A stretch of DNA of 64,000 nt from Flavobacterium sp. NKUCC04_CG (GTDB lineage: Bacteria > Bacteroidota > Bacteroidia > Flavobacteriales > Flavobacteriaceae): contig NZ_JAHKRA010000004.1 of the NCBI RefSeq assembly GCF_019345525.1, positions 62,001 through 126,000 of the forward strand, given 5' to 3'. Position 1 is the first letter of the stretch; every line of letters starts with the position of its first letter. Positions 53,256 to 61,906 of this stretch are shown here, piece by piece. Under the pieces are notes generated by a model that was given only the letters and a program-made list of their open reading frames with translations, was not told the DNA's origin and did not search any database. A program made the position numbers and the translations under genes.

Positions 53256-53814
53256 CACCAGCTCTTTATTGTCGTTGGTTCGGTACTACTTACCATTTGA
53301 CAAGAAAACCATTTTATTTGAAGCAATCAAATCTAAAATTGCAAATGGCGAAATCTTGGTTATTGACAAGATAATTGAGGAGTGTAATTATACATCAAAA
53401 GGAATTGTTGTTACTACACTGACATTTTTAGCTGACAAGACTTTTAATAAAACCAACAAACTGCCATTAAATACGGAATTCCTTTTACCACCTGCACCTG
53501 CTAAATTTCTAAGACTGGTTGACAATCAATTTGTAATTGGCGTTCAGAAAAATAGATTAACAGAAATACAATACGACTCTGTAAAAAATGATTTTATGAA
53601 TTCCGCCGATGTGAAATTAATTTTGACAAGTCTAACTTTACAGAGAGACAATCCAGATAAAGAAATACTGCTCGTAACTGAAGAAACAGAGTTCAGTAAT
53701 GATAATAAAGTTTTTAAAAAAATACCTGCAATGTGTTCGCTATTGGGCATCAAGACAATAAATATCCAGCAACTTATTAAAAAGCTCGATGGAATTAATT
53801 TTGAGATAAATTAA
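53239..53814 (+). CDS. DUF4411-like PIN-domain protein
   Basis: A 191-residue protein starting MIVVIDTSSLLSLVRYY, a PIN-like first strand with D6, then IIEEC and a C-terminal LLVTEETEFS...MCSLLGIKTINIQQL that corresponds to the last PIN strand. It fits DUF4411, whose genes are commonly next to ImmA/IrrE genes and are regarded as putative toxin RNases. Overlaps the metallopeptidase gene. Confidence 0.7.
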   Translation: MIVVIDTSSLLSLVRYYLPFDKKTILFEAIKSKIANGEILVIDKIIEECNYTSKGIVVTTLTFLADKTFNKTNKLPLNTEFLLPPAPAKFLRLVDNQFVIGVQKNRLTEIQYDSVKNDFMNSADVKLILTSLTLQRDNPDKEILLVTEETEFSNDNKVFKKIPAMCSLLGIKTINIQQLIKKLDGINFEIN

Positions 53815-54232
53815 AAAAACAACTATAACATCGTGGTGGTTTAATAGAACGGCGAAATGGAAAGTTTTCTTATCCAGTACCATTGCCTTGTCCCACAACA
53901 GCAGTTTTCACTATACCGACACTCACAAATCACCAAATCAAAGAAATGGAAGAAATTATAAAATCAAGAGTTATAGAATTAAATAATACTTTAAACAACT
54001 ATCTCGTATCTGGGGCCAAAAAGTATTCAAGAACTTAAAAAGCTACGTAGAAGGTCAAATCTACGAGCAAAACACTCCCGAAATTTATTTTTATACCGTT
54101 TATTAATTCACACAATTAACGTTTTGGTACTCATTTTTTTGTGTAAATGGATAGGTATATGATATTATTAAAGCTATAATATAGGGTTTATATTAAAAAT
54201 CAAATTCATTATTCTTATTCAGTCTAAATAAA
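53815..54232. other. Intergenic stretch with gene debris
   Basis: Starts with ACTATAACATCG, which resembles the R'' side of attC site 2, but no matching R' is found. Then come the gene remnants listed at 53946-54106 and an AT-rich upstream region of the next gene. Confidence 0.4.
53946..54106 (+). pseudogene. Frameshifted gene remnant
   Basis: An ATG-started frame (MEEIIKSRVIELNNTLNNYL) stops after 30 codons at 54038; in another frame the sequence goes on as SYVEGQIYEQNTPEIYFYTV to a stop at 54106. It looks like the start and end of one gene joined by deletion or frameshift. Family unknown. Confidence 0.45.
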
Positions 54233-54240
54233 TATATTTG
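54233..54240 (+). promoter_or_regulatory. -7 promoter element (TATATTTG)
   Basis: A perfect TAnnTTTG box, 61 bases before the ATG of the T9SS protein gene. Confidence 0.5.
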
Positions 54241-54301
54241 CAATTGAAATAGCTATACTTCAGATAGTACCCAATGTTCAACAAATATATTTAAGTAAAG
54301 T

Positions 54302-56767
54302 ATGAAAAGAATAAACTACATATTAATACTGATTACCGCCTTATTCGGTCAAATTTACAGTGGATTTGCCCAGCAATTTAGCCTGTATTCCGAAACCCCA
54401 ATGCAAGGTGTTTTTTATGGGGATTGCGCAGCAATACATCTCAACAACGATTCCTATCCGAGCATAATTGCTTCGGGAGCTTTGTCTGGATATGAGTCCG
54501 GACATACAGCGCTTTACCGAAATGATTCCGGACAACTTAGCTTGTTGGGGCAGGAATTTTCATTAATCATGTATTCTTCTATTGCAACCGGCGATCTCAA
54601 CGGCGACGGCTTGGAAGATTTTGCAATAATGGGAGTAAAGAACCAACCCGATACGCCTCAAGTACAAGTATTTGAAATTTACTATAACAACGGTGACGGT
54701 ACCTTTACAAAAAACGATTCGACGGGCATTGCGGCGGCGAGTTACGGCTCTTTAAAGATTGCCGATTTAAACGGCGACGGTATGGCTGATTTGTTTGTTA
54801 ACGGGATTAGCGGAAATACATATATATCAAAAATTTATTTTCAAGATGGGGATGGGAATTTTACGGAGTCCAACAACGTCTTAACCGGCACCTATTTTAG
54901 TGCTTCTGCCATTTTTGATGCTGATGGTGACGGTCGTCCGGATATATTGGTAACGGGTTTTAATACCAGTTATACGCCAAGTGCTACCTTATATATCAAC
55001 CGTGGAGCAGGGGTTTTTGAGGCGCAAACCAGCGGTATAAATGGCGTTTATTTTTCGTCTGTAGATGCCAAAGATTTTGACGGTGACGGTAGTATTGACG
55101 TATTGGTTTCGGGAATGAATACGGCTTACGCGGGCAGTCTGACCCTATATCTAAATGATGGAAACGGAAATTTCTCACCTTCTAACCACAGTTTAACGGG
55201 CACCTATACCGGTGCATCCTCGCTGGTAGATTACAACAACGACGGACATATGGATGTGTTTTCCATTGGGTCCAATCCGAGTGGACAAAACACCACCCTA
55301 TTTTATTTAAATGACGGCACGGGTAATTTGGTCGAAGATTTGGATACCGCGGCATTGGTACGCGGTTTAAACATGAGTAAGGCCAAATGGTTTGATTATA
55401 ACAACGACGGTTTGTTGGATTTGCTTACTGTGGGTTATACAGGCGATGATGGGCTTACAGCCTTATATATTAACAACAACCAGCCCACTGCCGAAGTGGA
55501 AACTGTTGCAGTGACTACAGTAGATGAGGCGGAGCCTGTGATAAATACGGTTAACGGAACCTTACAGTTGGTTGCTGTAGTCAATCCGACTCAAGCAAAT
55601 CAACGGGTTACTTGGTCTATAACAACTGGCGCAAACTGGGCAACTGTAAACCAAAATGGATTGGTAACTGCGGGTGCAAATGGAACTGTAGTTGTTCGTG
55701 CAACGGCTATCGCTGATGCAACTAAATTTGATGAAATCGAGATCACCATCGATGCAGCAGTAATCGAACAGGGCTATTGTGATATTACGGTTGAATTCAA
55801 TATAGAACCGATTACTTTAGTCAATATAGCCGATCTAAATAACGCCACCTCTGCGGTGATCGACGGCAGTCCGGCTTATGAAGACTTTACTGCAATGACA
55901 GCCACTTTAGAACAGGGAAAAACCTATTCGCTTACGGTAAAAGGCAATACAAATGGAAATTTTGAACACGACATCCGCGTGTTTATCGACTGGAATCAAG
56001 ACTTTCTTTTTGATATGCAACGCGAATACTATACGGTGTCTTTGTTACCGTCAAACGGACTGGATAACGTAACGGCTGTTATACCAATTACGGTACCGCC
56101 AAACGCGTTATTGGGACAAACGCGAATGCGCATTATTAAAGATATGTGGAATGTTTACGAAGCAGGCGAATTTGACGCTTGTACCGATGCCTACTACGGA
56201 CAAATTGAGGATTATACTGTAAATATAGTCGAAGAAACAGTAGTGGTAACCGTAGAAAGTGTTACTGTTACTACTGAAAACCAGGTGGAACCAAAAATCA
56301 CTATAGAAAATGGAACCCTCCAATTGGTGGCCCGTGTAAATCCAGCAGCAGTAAGCCAAGAAGTGACGTGGTTGGTTGTACAAGGACAGCGATTTGCAGG
56401 GGTAAATCAAAACGGACTAGTTACGGCCTTGGCCAATGGTCCGGTGATTATACGGGCAACCTCTGTTGAAGATACGGCTAAATTTGCTGAAATAGCGGTT
56501 GAAATAAACAGTACGTTATCGGTGGACAATTTCGAGCGTACGGATTTTAAATTTTACCCAAATCCCGTAAAAGACATACTACATATTTCTTCGGATTCGG
56601 AGATAACGGAAATACAAGTATTTAATTTAGTAGGACAACAGCTTGTCAATAAAACGGAAAATAACAAACAGGTCACTGTGGATTTATCAGCCATGGCAAC
56701 CGGTAGTTATATGGTTAGAATTAAAACAGCATCTATTCAAAAAACCATTAAAATTATAAAAAAATAG
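54302..56767 (+). CDS. Secreted FG-GAP/VCBS repeat protein with Ig-like, GEVED and T9SS sorting domains
   Basis: An 821-residue protein. A signal peptide ends near FAQ; residues about 25-395 contain seven FG-GAP/VCBS-type repeats with calcium-binding DLNGDGLEDF, DFDGDGSIDV and YNNDGLLDLL motifs (an integrin-like beta-propeller). Ig-like (BIG_2) domains lie at about 400-480 and 650-735, with a GEVED domain between (VFIDWNQDFLFD...GQIEDYTVNI). The last about 75 residues (FYPNPVKDILHIS...SYMVRIKTASIQKTIKI) are a type A T9SS sorting domain. It should be secreted to the surface by the type IX system. Confidence 0.9.
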   Translation: MKRINYILILITALFGQIYSGFAQQFSLYSETPMQGVFYGDCAAIHLNNDSYPSIIASGALSGYESGHTALYRNDSGQLSLLGQEFSLIMYSSIATGDLNGDGLEDFAIMGVKNQPDTPQVQVFEIYYNNGDGTFTKNDSTGIAAASYGSLKIADLNGDGMADLFVNGISGNTYISKIYFQDGDGNFTESNNVLTGTYFSASAIFDADGDGRPDILVTGFNTSYTPSATLYINRGAGVFEAQTSGINGVYFSSVDAKDFDGDGSIDVLVSGMNTAYAGSLTLYLNDGNGNFSPSNHSLTGTYTGASSLVDYNNDGHMDVFSIGSNPSGQNTTLFYLNDGTGNLVEDLDTAALVRGLNMSKAKWFDYNNDGLLDLLTVGYTGDDGLTALYINNNQPTAEVETVAVTTVDEAEPVINTVNGTLQLVAVVNPTQANQRVTWSITTGANWATVNQNGLVTAGANGTVVVRATAIADATKFDEIEITIDAAVIEQGYCDITVEFNIEPITLVNIADLNNATSAVIDGSPAYEDFTAMTATLEQGKTYSLTVKGNTNGNFEHDIRVFIDWNQDFLFDMQREYYTVSLLPSNGLDNVTAVIPITVPPNALLGQTRMRIIKDMWNVYEAGEFDACTDAYYGQIEDYTVNIVEETVVVTVESVTVTTENQVEPKITIENGTLQLVARVNPAAVSQEVTWLVVQGQRFAGVNQNGLVTALANGPVIIRATSVEDTAKFAEIAVEINSTLSVDNFERTDFKFYPNPVKDILHISSDSEITEIQVFNLVGQQLVNKTENNKQVTVDLSAMATGSYMVRIKTASIQKTIKIIKK

Positions 56768-56835
56768 ATTTAAGTAAGATTCCCTTTGAGGGAATAATAT
56801 TCTACAATATAGAGTAGATTAGTTAGTTGAAAAGG

Positions 56836-56866
56836 CCTCGGGTGTAAAATGCTCGAGGTTTTTTTA
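56836..56866 (+). terminator. Rho-independent terminator
   Basis: CCTCG (56836-56840) pairs with CGAGG (56854-56858), followed by a run of T, between convergent genes. Confidence 0.65.
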
Positions 56867-56887
56867 GGAAATAAAAGGCGTATTGCT

Positions 56888-57661
56888 TTATAAATCGATA
56901 CGTTTAGAATCGGAAGGTATTTTATACTTTATCGCCAAGGGTTCATTAAAGGTGATTTTTTTGTAATATAGATTCAGGCTGATTGTACTGATTTGTTCGG
57001 CCAATATATGGATTTGTTCGGGCACTATATAATCGTTTATCTTTTGATGTTTGGGGTAAGTGATGGTCAGTTTGCGATCGGTATCGGCTTCGGTGATTTC
57101 CTCTTTCTTAAGTAGGCTGTTTTTATCCTCAAAATAGTAAGTAGCTTGGATCTTTTCTAATTCAATAGGGCTGAGTTTGTGTAAGCCATTTTCGATACTT
57201 GTGATAAATTGATCCTCGGATTTACTGTCCAATACTTGTCCCAACAAAAGATTTTGCAATTGATTGTAGTGAAGTTCTTGTCCTAGAATACGGGTTAAAA
57301 CGGCATAGTCTCCTTCAAAAAAACGATTGTTTAGTCTGCTGTAGTAACTGATTTTATCGGGAGTAATTAACGCTTTGGCTACGGGAAAACCCTTAACGCG
57401 AAGGTTGATTAAGATTTGTTTGTCTTTTTCGATTTGCACATCCATGCCTAAATCTTGATTTTGAGAGTCGGAAATATAAGTAGCGGTTCCTTTGATTATT
57501 GCGGTTTCAAAGTTTTGTGCGTTTTTGGCGTGTTCGTTTAAAATAAACAGCGAAGTCTTTACATTTTTTGCTGCAGATTCGTTCCAGATAAAAGCATTTT
57601 TACCACTTTTACAACCTAGCAGTCCGATAAATATAAAGAGTAAAATGGCAGTTTTTTTCAT
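56888..57661 (-). CDS. DUF4292 family lipoprotein
   Basis: A 257-residue lipoprotein with lipobox LIGLLGC (Cys17). The body has the LolA/LppX-like strands of DUF4292 (IKGTATYISDSQNQDLGMDVQI, then LINLRVKGFPVAKALITPDKI). The family is widespread in Bacteroidota and may bind lipid-like ligands in the periplasm; the function is unknown. It converges with the T9SS protein gene across a terminator. Confidence 0.75.
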   Translation of the reverse strand: MKKTAILLFIFIGLLGCKSGKNAFIWNESAAKNVKTSLFILNEHAKNAQNFETAIIKGTATYISDSQNQDLGMDVQIEKDKQILINLRVKGFPVAKALITPDKISYYSRLNNRFFEGDYAVLTRILGQELHYNQLQNLLLGQVLDSKSEDQFITSIENGLHKLSPIELEKIQATYYFEDKNSLLKKEEITEADTDRKLTITYPKHQKINDYIVPEQIHILAEQISTISLNLYYKKITFNEPLAIKYKIPSDSKRIDL

Positions 57662-57941
57662 GATAGGAATTGATATTTATTCGAATATAGTAAAAATAAA
57701 GTGGGATTTTTCTGGGTGATTGATGGTTCTCAGTTGGTGCTAGGGAGTAAATTAGAAAATTATTCGTTGATATTTTGTGAATTTAATGTATTTTTACCAA
57801 ATAGGGGCTTGGTTTGTTTTAAATAATAAAGGAACTCTAATTTCGAAATTGGGTAAAAGTTATAGTGGGTCATCTCTCAGACTAAAAGCATTGATTTCAG
57901 AAAGCGTAAAAAATAGCAATTAAAATTTAAAAGAATTATAG

Positions 57942-58784
57942 ATGAAAAATAAGGTACTAGTTTTGATTTTATTGATGATATCGACCACGGCTTTTTCTCA
58001 GGCGACGGCAGTTGATTTAAATAATGATGGGATTGCTGCTTTAAAGATGGGTGATACTGCCGAGGGATTGGAATTGCTTACCGCATCCATAAAAATGGAT
58101 TCAAAGAGTCCTGTTGCTTATTATAGCAGAGGAAACGCTTATGTGGCTCAAAAGAATTATAAGTTGGCTATAAGTGACTATACAAAGGCGTTAGAAAATG
58201 GGGGGGAGTTATATATATTATTCGCACGAGCAAATGCATATAGAGGAGATGGTAATATAGAGAAGGCGATAGCCGATTATACCGAAGTAATTAGTCAAAA
58301 TTCGGCATTTCATTCGGTCTATTTGGAAAGGGGCCTTACTTATAGATTACAACAGAAAAATGAATTGGCTAAAAAAGATTTCGAAAAACAATTAAACCAC
58401 GATACCCTTGATCTTAAGACTCTGGAGGCATTAATTGATGTCAATGTAAAATTAAAAAATTATGATGCGGCTTTAATGGGCTATGAAATTATTCTATTAG
58501 AATATTCGAACGTAGATGAAGCATATCTGTTTTATAACTCCCGTGCAAATCTGTATACCTTGATGCAGGAATATGATAAAGCTTTGTTAGACCTTAATAA
58601 GGCTATAGAACTAAAAGGTGATTTTGCTCTAGGGATTTTTAATAGAGCAAAAATTTGGATGAAAATGGGCGATACTGAAAAGGCATGTATCGATATGAAT
58701 AAGATTTTAAAGTTAGATATAGCACTTCAAAAAGACTTTCAATCAGACAAAGATTATGAGGAGTTAAAAAAACTTTGTAATTAA
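57942..58784 (+). CDS. Secreted tetratricopeptide-repeat protein
   Basis: A 280-residue protein with a signal peptide (LVLILLMISTTAFSQ) followed by about seven TPR units (e.g. VAYYSRGNAYVAQKNYKLAI, YNSRANLYTLMQEYDKALLD, GIFNRAKIWMKMGDTEKACI). The last unit ends with the Cys-containing ACIDMNKIL common in such proteins. Probably a periplasmic or outer-membrane scaffold. The 280-base spacer before it shows no clear gene. Confidence 0.8.
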   Translation: MKNKVLVLILLMISTTAFSQATAVDLNNDGIAALKMGDTAEGLELLTASIKMDSKSPVAYYSRGNAYVAQKNYKLAISDYTKALENGGELYILFARANAYRGDGNIEKAIADYTEVISQNSAFHSVYLERGLTYRLQQKNELAKKDFEKQLNHDTLDLKTLEALIDVNVKLKNYDAALMGYEIILLEYSNVDEAYLFYNSRANLYTLMQEYDKALLDLNKAIELKGDFALGIFNRAKIWMKMGDTEKACIDMNKILKLDIALQKDFQSDKDYEELKKLCN

Positions 58785-58934
58785 AATAAGTTCAATCGAC
58801 TATTGATTTCCTTTGCATGGAGCAATCCACCTGTTCTTAAAAAGTGAAGAGCTTCCTGAATAGGAGAATAATCAGGAACAATATACAAGAAAATCGATTT
58901 AGAGCAAGTTACATGGAATTGGTGAGCTAAGACG

Positions 58935-59411
58935 TTACGTAAATAGTTCAACAAGAGCTGTTTCTATTTTGGAAGGTGAGGTAATGGGCCCAAATCGACC
59001 GACAACTCTTCCGTTTCTATCAATTAAGAATTTAGTGAAATTCCATTTGATTCGTTGACCTAAAAAACCGCGACTGTGCGCTTTGAGATAGGCAAAAAGA
59101 GGATGGGTTTCCGTTCCGTTAACCTTTATTTTACCAAAGGTTTTAAAGGTGGTTTGATAGTGGAGTTCACAAAAGGAAGCCAGTTCAGCATCGCTACCTG
59201 CTGCTTGATTTTTAAATTGATTGCAAGGGAAGTCCAATATCTCAAAACCCTCCTTTTGGTGTTTGAGATAAAGCTCTTGTAATTCTCGGTATTGTGGTGT
59301 AAAACCACAAGCGGTGGCTGTATTGACAATTAAAAGTACTTTTCCCTTATAATTAGAAAGGGAAATCGATTCGCCTTTGGCGTCTTTTGCTGAAAAATCA
59401 TAAACCGACAT
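58935..59411 (-). CDS. Glutathione-peroxidase-family thiol peroxidase
   Basis: A 158-residue peroxidase. The catalytic Cys35 sits in NTATACGFTPQY, with Q65 in DFPCNQF and W123-N124 in IKWNFTKFLI completing the Cys/Gln/Trp/Asn tetrad. FPCNQF is the standard family motif. C63 may serve in resolution. Bacterial members generally use thioredoxin as reductant. No signal peptide, so cytoplasmic. Confidence 0.9.
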   Translation of the reverse strand: MSVYDFSAKDAKGESISLSNYKGKVLLIVNTATACGFTPQYRELQELYLKHQKEGFEILDFPCNQFKNQAAGSDAELASFCELHYQTTFKTFGKIKVNGTETHPLFAYLKAHSRGFLGQRIKWNFTKFLIDRNGRVVGRFGPITSPSKIETALVELFT

Positions 59412-59483
59412 ACTTTGATTTTAAGGAGTTATTCAAAGATAGCATAAAAAGGAATGGCATATGCAGGGCTTAACAGCACTTTT

Positions 59484-59930
59484 TTAGGATTGTTGGGGTT
59501 TGCATAGTTGAACATTGTCTCGGTCGGGATGCAAGTCACTCAATATAAAATCATAGACCTCTATCCATTTAAGCGCAATATCAACCGTATAACGTTTCGA
59601 AAACAGTTCGAATAATTCTTTACGACTAATATCGACTAAACAGTGATAAAAGGCCATATGTCCTTCCTTTTGAGTTTTACTGATTTCAAACACCACCACA
59701 AAATATCCCAAATCAAATACAAAGGTATTTCCATCGTGTTCGGTCATCAGCAAACTGAGGTTGACTTCTATATTAAAGGCTTCGCCAAGTACCGAACGGT
59801 TGTAGTCAATCTTTTGAATATCCGTGGTAGCACCATAATCTTGATTGTCGGAAATATCATCGACTAAAAACGTATATTTTTCGGATAAGGGAGGTTGAGG
59901 AATGATGTCATATTTTTCCATGAATTTCAC
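59484..59930 (-). CDS. Uncharacterised cytoplasmic protein
   Basis: A 148-residue acidic protein that I do not recognise, with a beta-rich middle (NTFVFDLGYFVVVFEISKTQ) and a helical C-terminus. It may start at the internal ATG at 59921 (MEKYDIIPQ). It lies 72 bases upstream, on the same strand, of the peroxidase gene. Confidence 0.55.
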   Translation of the reverse strand: MKFMEKYDIIPQPPLSEKYTFLVDDISDNQDYGATTDIQKIDYNRSVLGEAFNIEVNLSLLMTEHDGNTFVFDLGYFVVVFEISKTQKEGHMAFYHCLVDISRKELFELFSKRYTVDIALKWIEVYDFILSDLHPDRDNVQLCKPQQS

Positions 59931-60104
59931 TTTTTTAGATTAGAAAGGAATTTCGGGGCTTTTGAGTTCTCTAGGAGTTTTTATATAGGGAAAGATAAAA
60001 AAAAATGAATAAAAACAAGCGTATTATACTTAAAAAACCTTTTATTTGAATATTGTTATGAGGTTTCTTAAAAAGCAGATTCTCAGTTAATTATTTGTAA
60101 AATT

Positions 60105-61013
60105 ATGGGTAAGTTGCTGTTTTATTTTATGATAATTCGCTTTAGGAAAGTCTTTTCAAAAGGTGATTATTTAGCCGTTTCCATGGTGATTCTCGCCTAT
60201 ATTGCCGTTGCCTTTGTGATTTTTAACCATTATGAAAAGCTAAAATATTATAATTTGTTGTTTTTTATAGAATGCCTTATTTATCATTGGAATAGGAAAG
60301 ATATCGAATTGTTGAAATTAGTAAAGTCTTATAAAGCAGTCCTTTTTATTGAATATCTGATTTACATGCTGCCTATGTTGGTCGTATTGGTATGTAAAGC
60401 AGAGTGGTGGTGGATTTCTATATTGTTTTTGACTATTTACGGCTTTATCAGTTTACCCAAAAGAAACGGAATCACGCTTAAATATCCGTTTCGCCTAATC
60501 GATCCGTTTTGGACCATCAGTTTCCGCAAATACAAATTTCTTATCGTTTGCCCCTTAACTGTGGGCGTGGTGTTTTTGGCTAATGCTTATCAAAATGAGA
60601 ACTTGATTACAGCTTTGGTGTTGCTGCTGACGGTACTTGCTTGTGTGCCTTCTTTTGAGAAAGAGCGCGTGGAGGAGTTAAAGTTATCTACAAGGGACGC
60701 CCGTACTTATTTGGAAAAACAAGTGCAAATCAATGTGATAAATACTTTGATTTTTGTATTGCCTTTACTGATTTTGCTGATTCTTTTTTTTAAATGGAGT
60801 TTGTTATATATGTTGTTTTTACCCCTTATTGCCGCTGCTATTAATACCATATTGCGTTATTTGTTTTTTAACAACCCCTTACAGCAACAATTGTTTTTTG
60901 TGTTTTATATGGCCTTGACGGTGAGTGCCTATGGCATTCCCTTGCTGGTGCTGCCCTTCCTTTATAAAAAAGCGGTTAAAAATATTAATTGGATCAAGTA
61001 TGTTGAAGATTGA
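60105..61013 (+). CDS. ABC-type transporter membrane protein
   Basis: A 302-residue membrane protein with about eight hydrophobic segments, short loops and a central charged linker (SFEKERVEELKLSTRDARTYL). It overlaps the ATPase gene by 14 bases and so is its membrane partner. The substrate is not known. Confidence 0.7.
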   Translation: MGKLLFYFMIIRFRKVFSKGDYLAVSMVILAYIAVAFVIFNHYEKLKYYNLLFFIECLIYHWNRKDIELLKLVKSYKAVLFIEYLIYMLPMLVVLVCKAEWWWISILFLTIYGFISLPKRNGITLKYPFRLIDPFWTISFRKYKFLIVCPLTVGVVFLANAYQNENLITALVLLLTVLACVPSFEKERVEELKLSTRDARTYLEKQVQINVINTLIFVLPLLILLILFFKWSLLYMLFLPLIAAAINTILRYLFFNNPLQQQLFFVFYMALTVSAYGIPLLVLPFLYKKAVKNINWIKYVED

Positions 61014-61638
61014 GATTCTAGAAAAGAAATACGGAACAAGTGTCGTATTGGAAAATATTACCTTGACTATAAATAAAGCCGGAGTTTATGGACTTGTGGG
61101 TAAGAACGGCCAGGGTAAAACCACCCTGTTTCGATCGGTGCTCGGTTTGGAGAAATTTAACGGAACGGCAGAACTTAATCAGGAAAAAACCAGCTTACAG
61201 AAAATAGCGTGGTGTCCAGCAGAACCTCTGGTGTACGACGAACTTACTGCTGCAGAGTTTTATAGCTTTTACCGAGAATTATTGAATTTGGAAAATACCA
61301 AAATTGATTATTTGTTCGAATTGCCCAAGGATAAATTAATCCGAGAATTTTCGACCGGAATGAAAAAGAAAGTATTTATCAATGCGGTTTTTCAAAAGGA
61401 ATATGCAGCCTACTTTCTGGACGAGCCTTTTAATGGATTGGATATAGAATCCAATTATATACTGATGAAAAAGATACTCCAGTTAGCAGAAAACAGTATC
61501 GTCATTATCTCCTCTCATATCATTGATGTTTTATATCAACATTGCGAGAAAATCTTTGTAGTAAACGACAAACAATTGTTGGAGTTTCTTCCGCAAGACT
61601 ACAACCAAATTCAAAATACGCTTTTCCTTAAAAAGTAA
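61000..61638 (+). CDS. ABC transporter ATP-binding protein
   Basis: A 212-residue ATPase from the ATG at 61000 (MLKIEILEKKYG). The same frame extends back to 60925 inside the permease gene, but the domain begins at 61000. Walker A is GKNGQGKTT, the signature is FSTGMKKK (T for the usual G), and the Walker B is AAYFLDEPFNG. The relaxed signature is typical of small ABC-2-type ATPases. Overlaps the membrane gene by 14 bases. Confidence 0.85.
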   Translation: MLKIEILEKKYGTSVVLENITLTINKAGVYGLVGKNGQGKTTLFRSVLGLEKFNGTAELNQEKTSLQKIAWCPAEPLVYDELTAAEFYSFYRELLNLENTKIDYLFELPKDKLIREFSTGMKKKVFINAVFQKEYAAYFLDEPFNGLDIESNYILMKKILQLAENSIVIISSHIIDVLYQHCEKIFVVNDKQLLEFLPQDYNQIQNTLFLKK

Positions 61639-61906
61639 ATTCTTCGAAAATACAGGGCTTTTTTAGCTTTAAAGCGACTGATTTTTATTCGCTTACGATT
61701 CCGGTTAAAGCTTATTTTTAAGTGAGAGCATTTCATTGACCTTTTTGGCGCTGTTTTCCTTTGCATAAGTGGGAAGTGAAAGCGGCATAAGTTGTTGAAT
61801 ATAGAATAAAAGAAGTCTTATTTGAACTTTTCATAAAAATAATAAAACATAAGGCGTTGATCGACTTTGTTTTGTAAATTAGAGGGAACAAAAATACTAA
61901 CAGATT

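Noticed and set aside
52000..53900. A second one-cassette integron (leader copy B, ImmA-DUF4411 genes, ACTATAAC at 53819)
   Set aside because: No GTTATAG or other GTTRRRY partner is present after the leader, and no right-hand attC end is found after 53822. Left as a possibility only.
38194..54301. Integrative conjugative element or prophage
   Set aside because: No relaxase, type IV secretion, capsid, terminase or transposase gene was found; the only mobility gene is the tyrosine recombinase.
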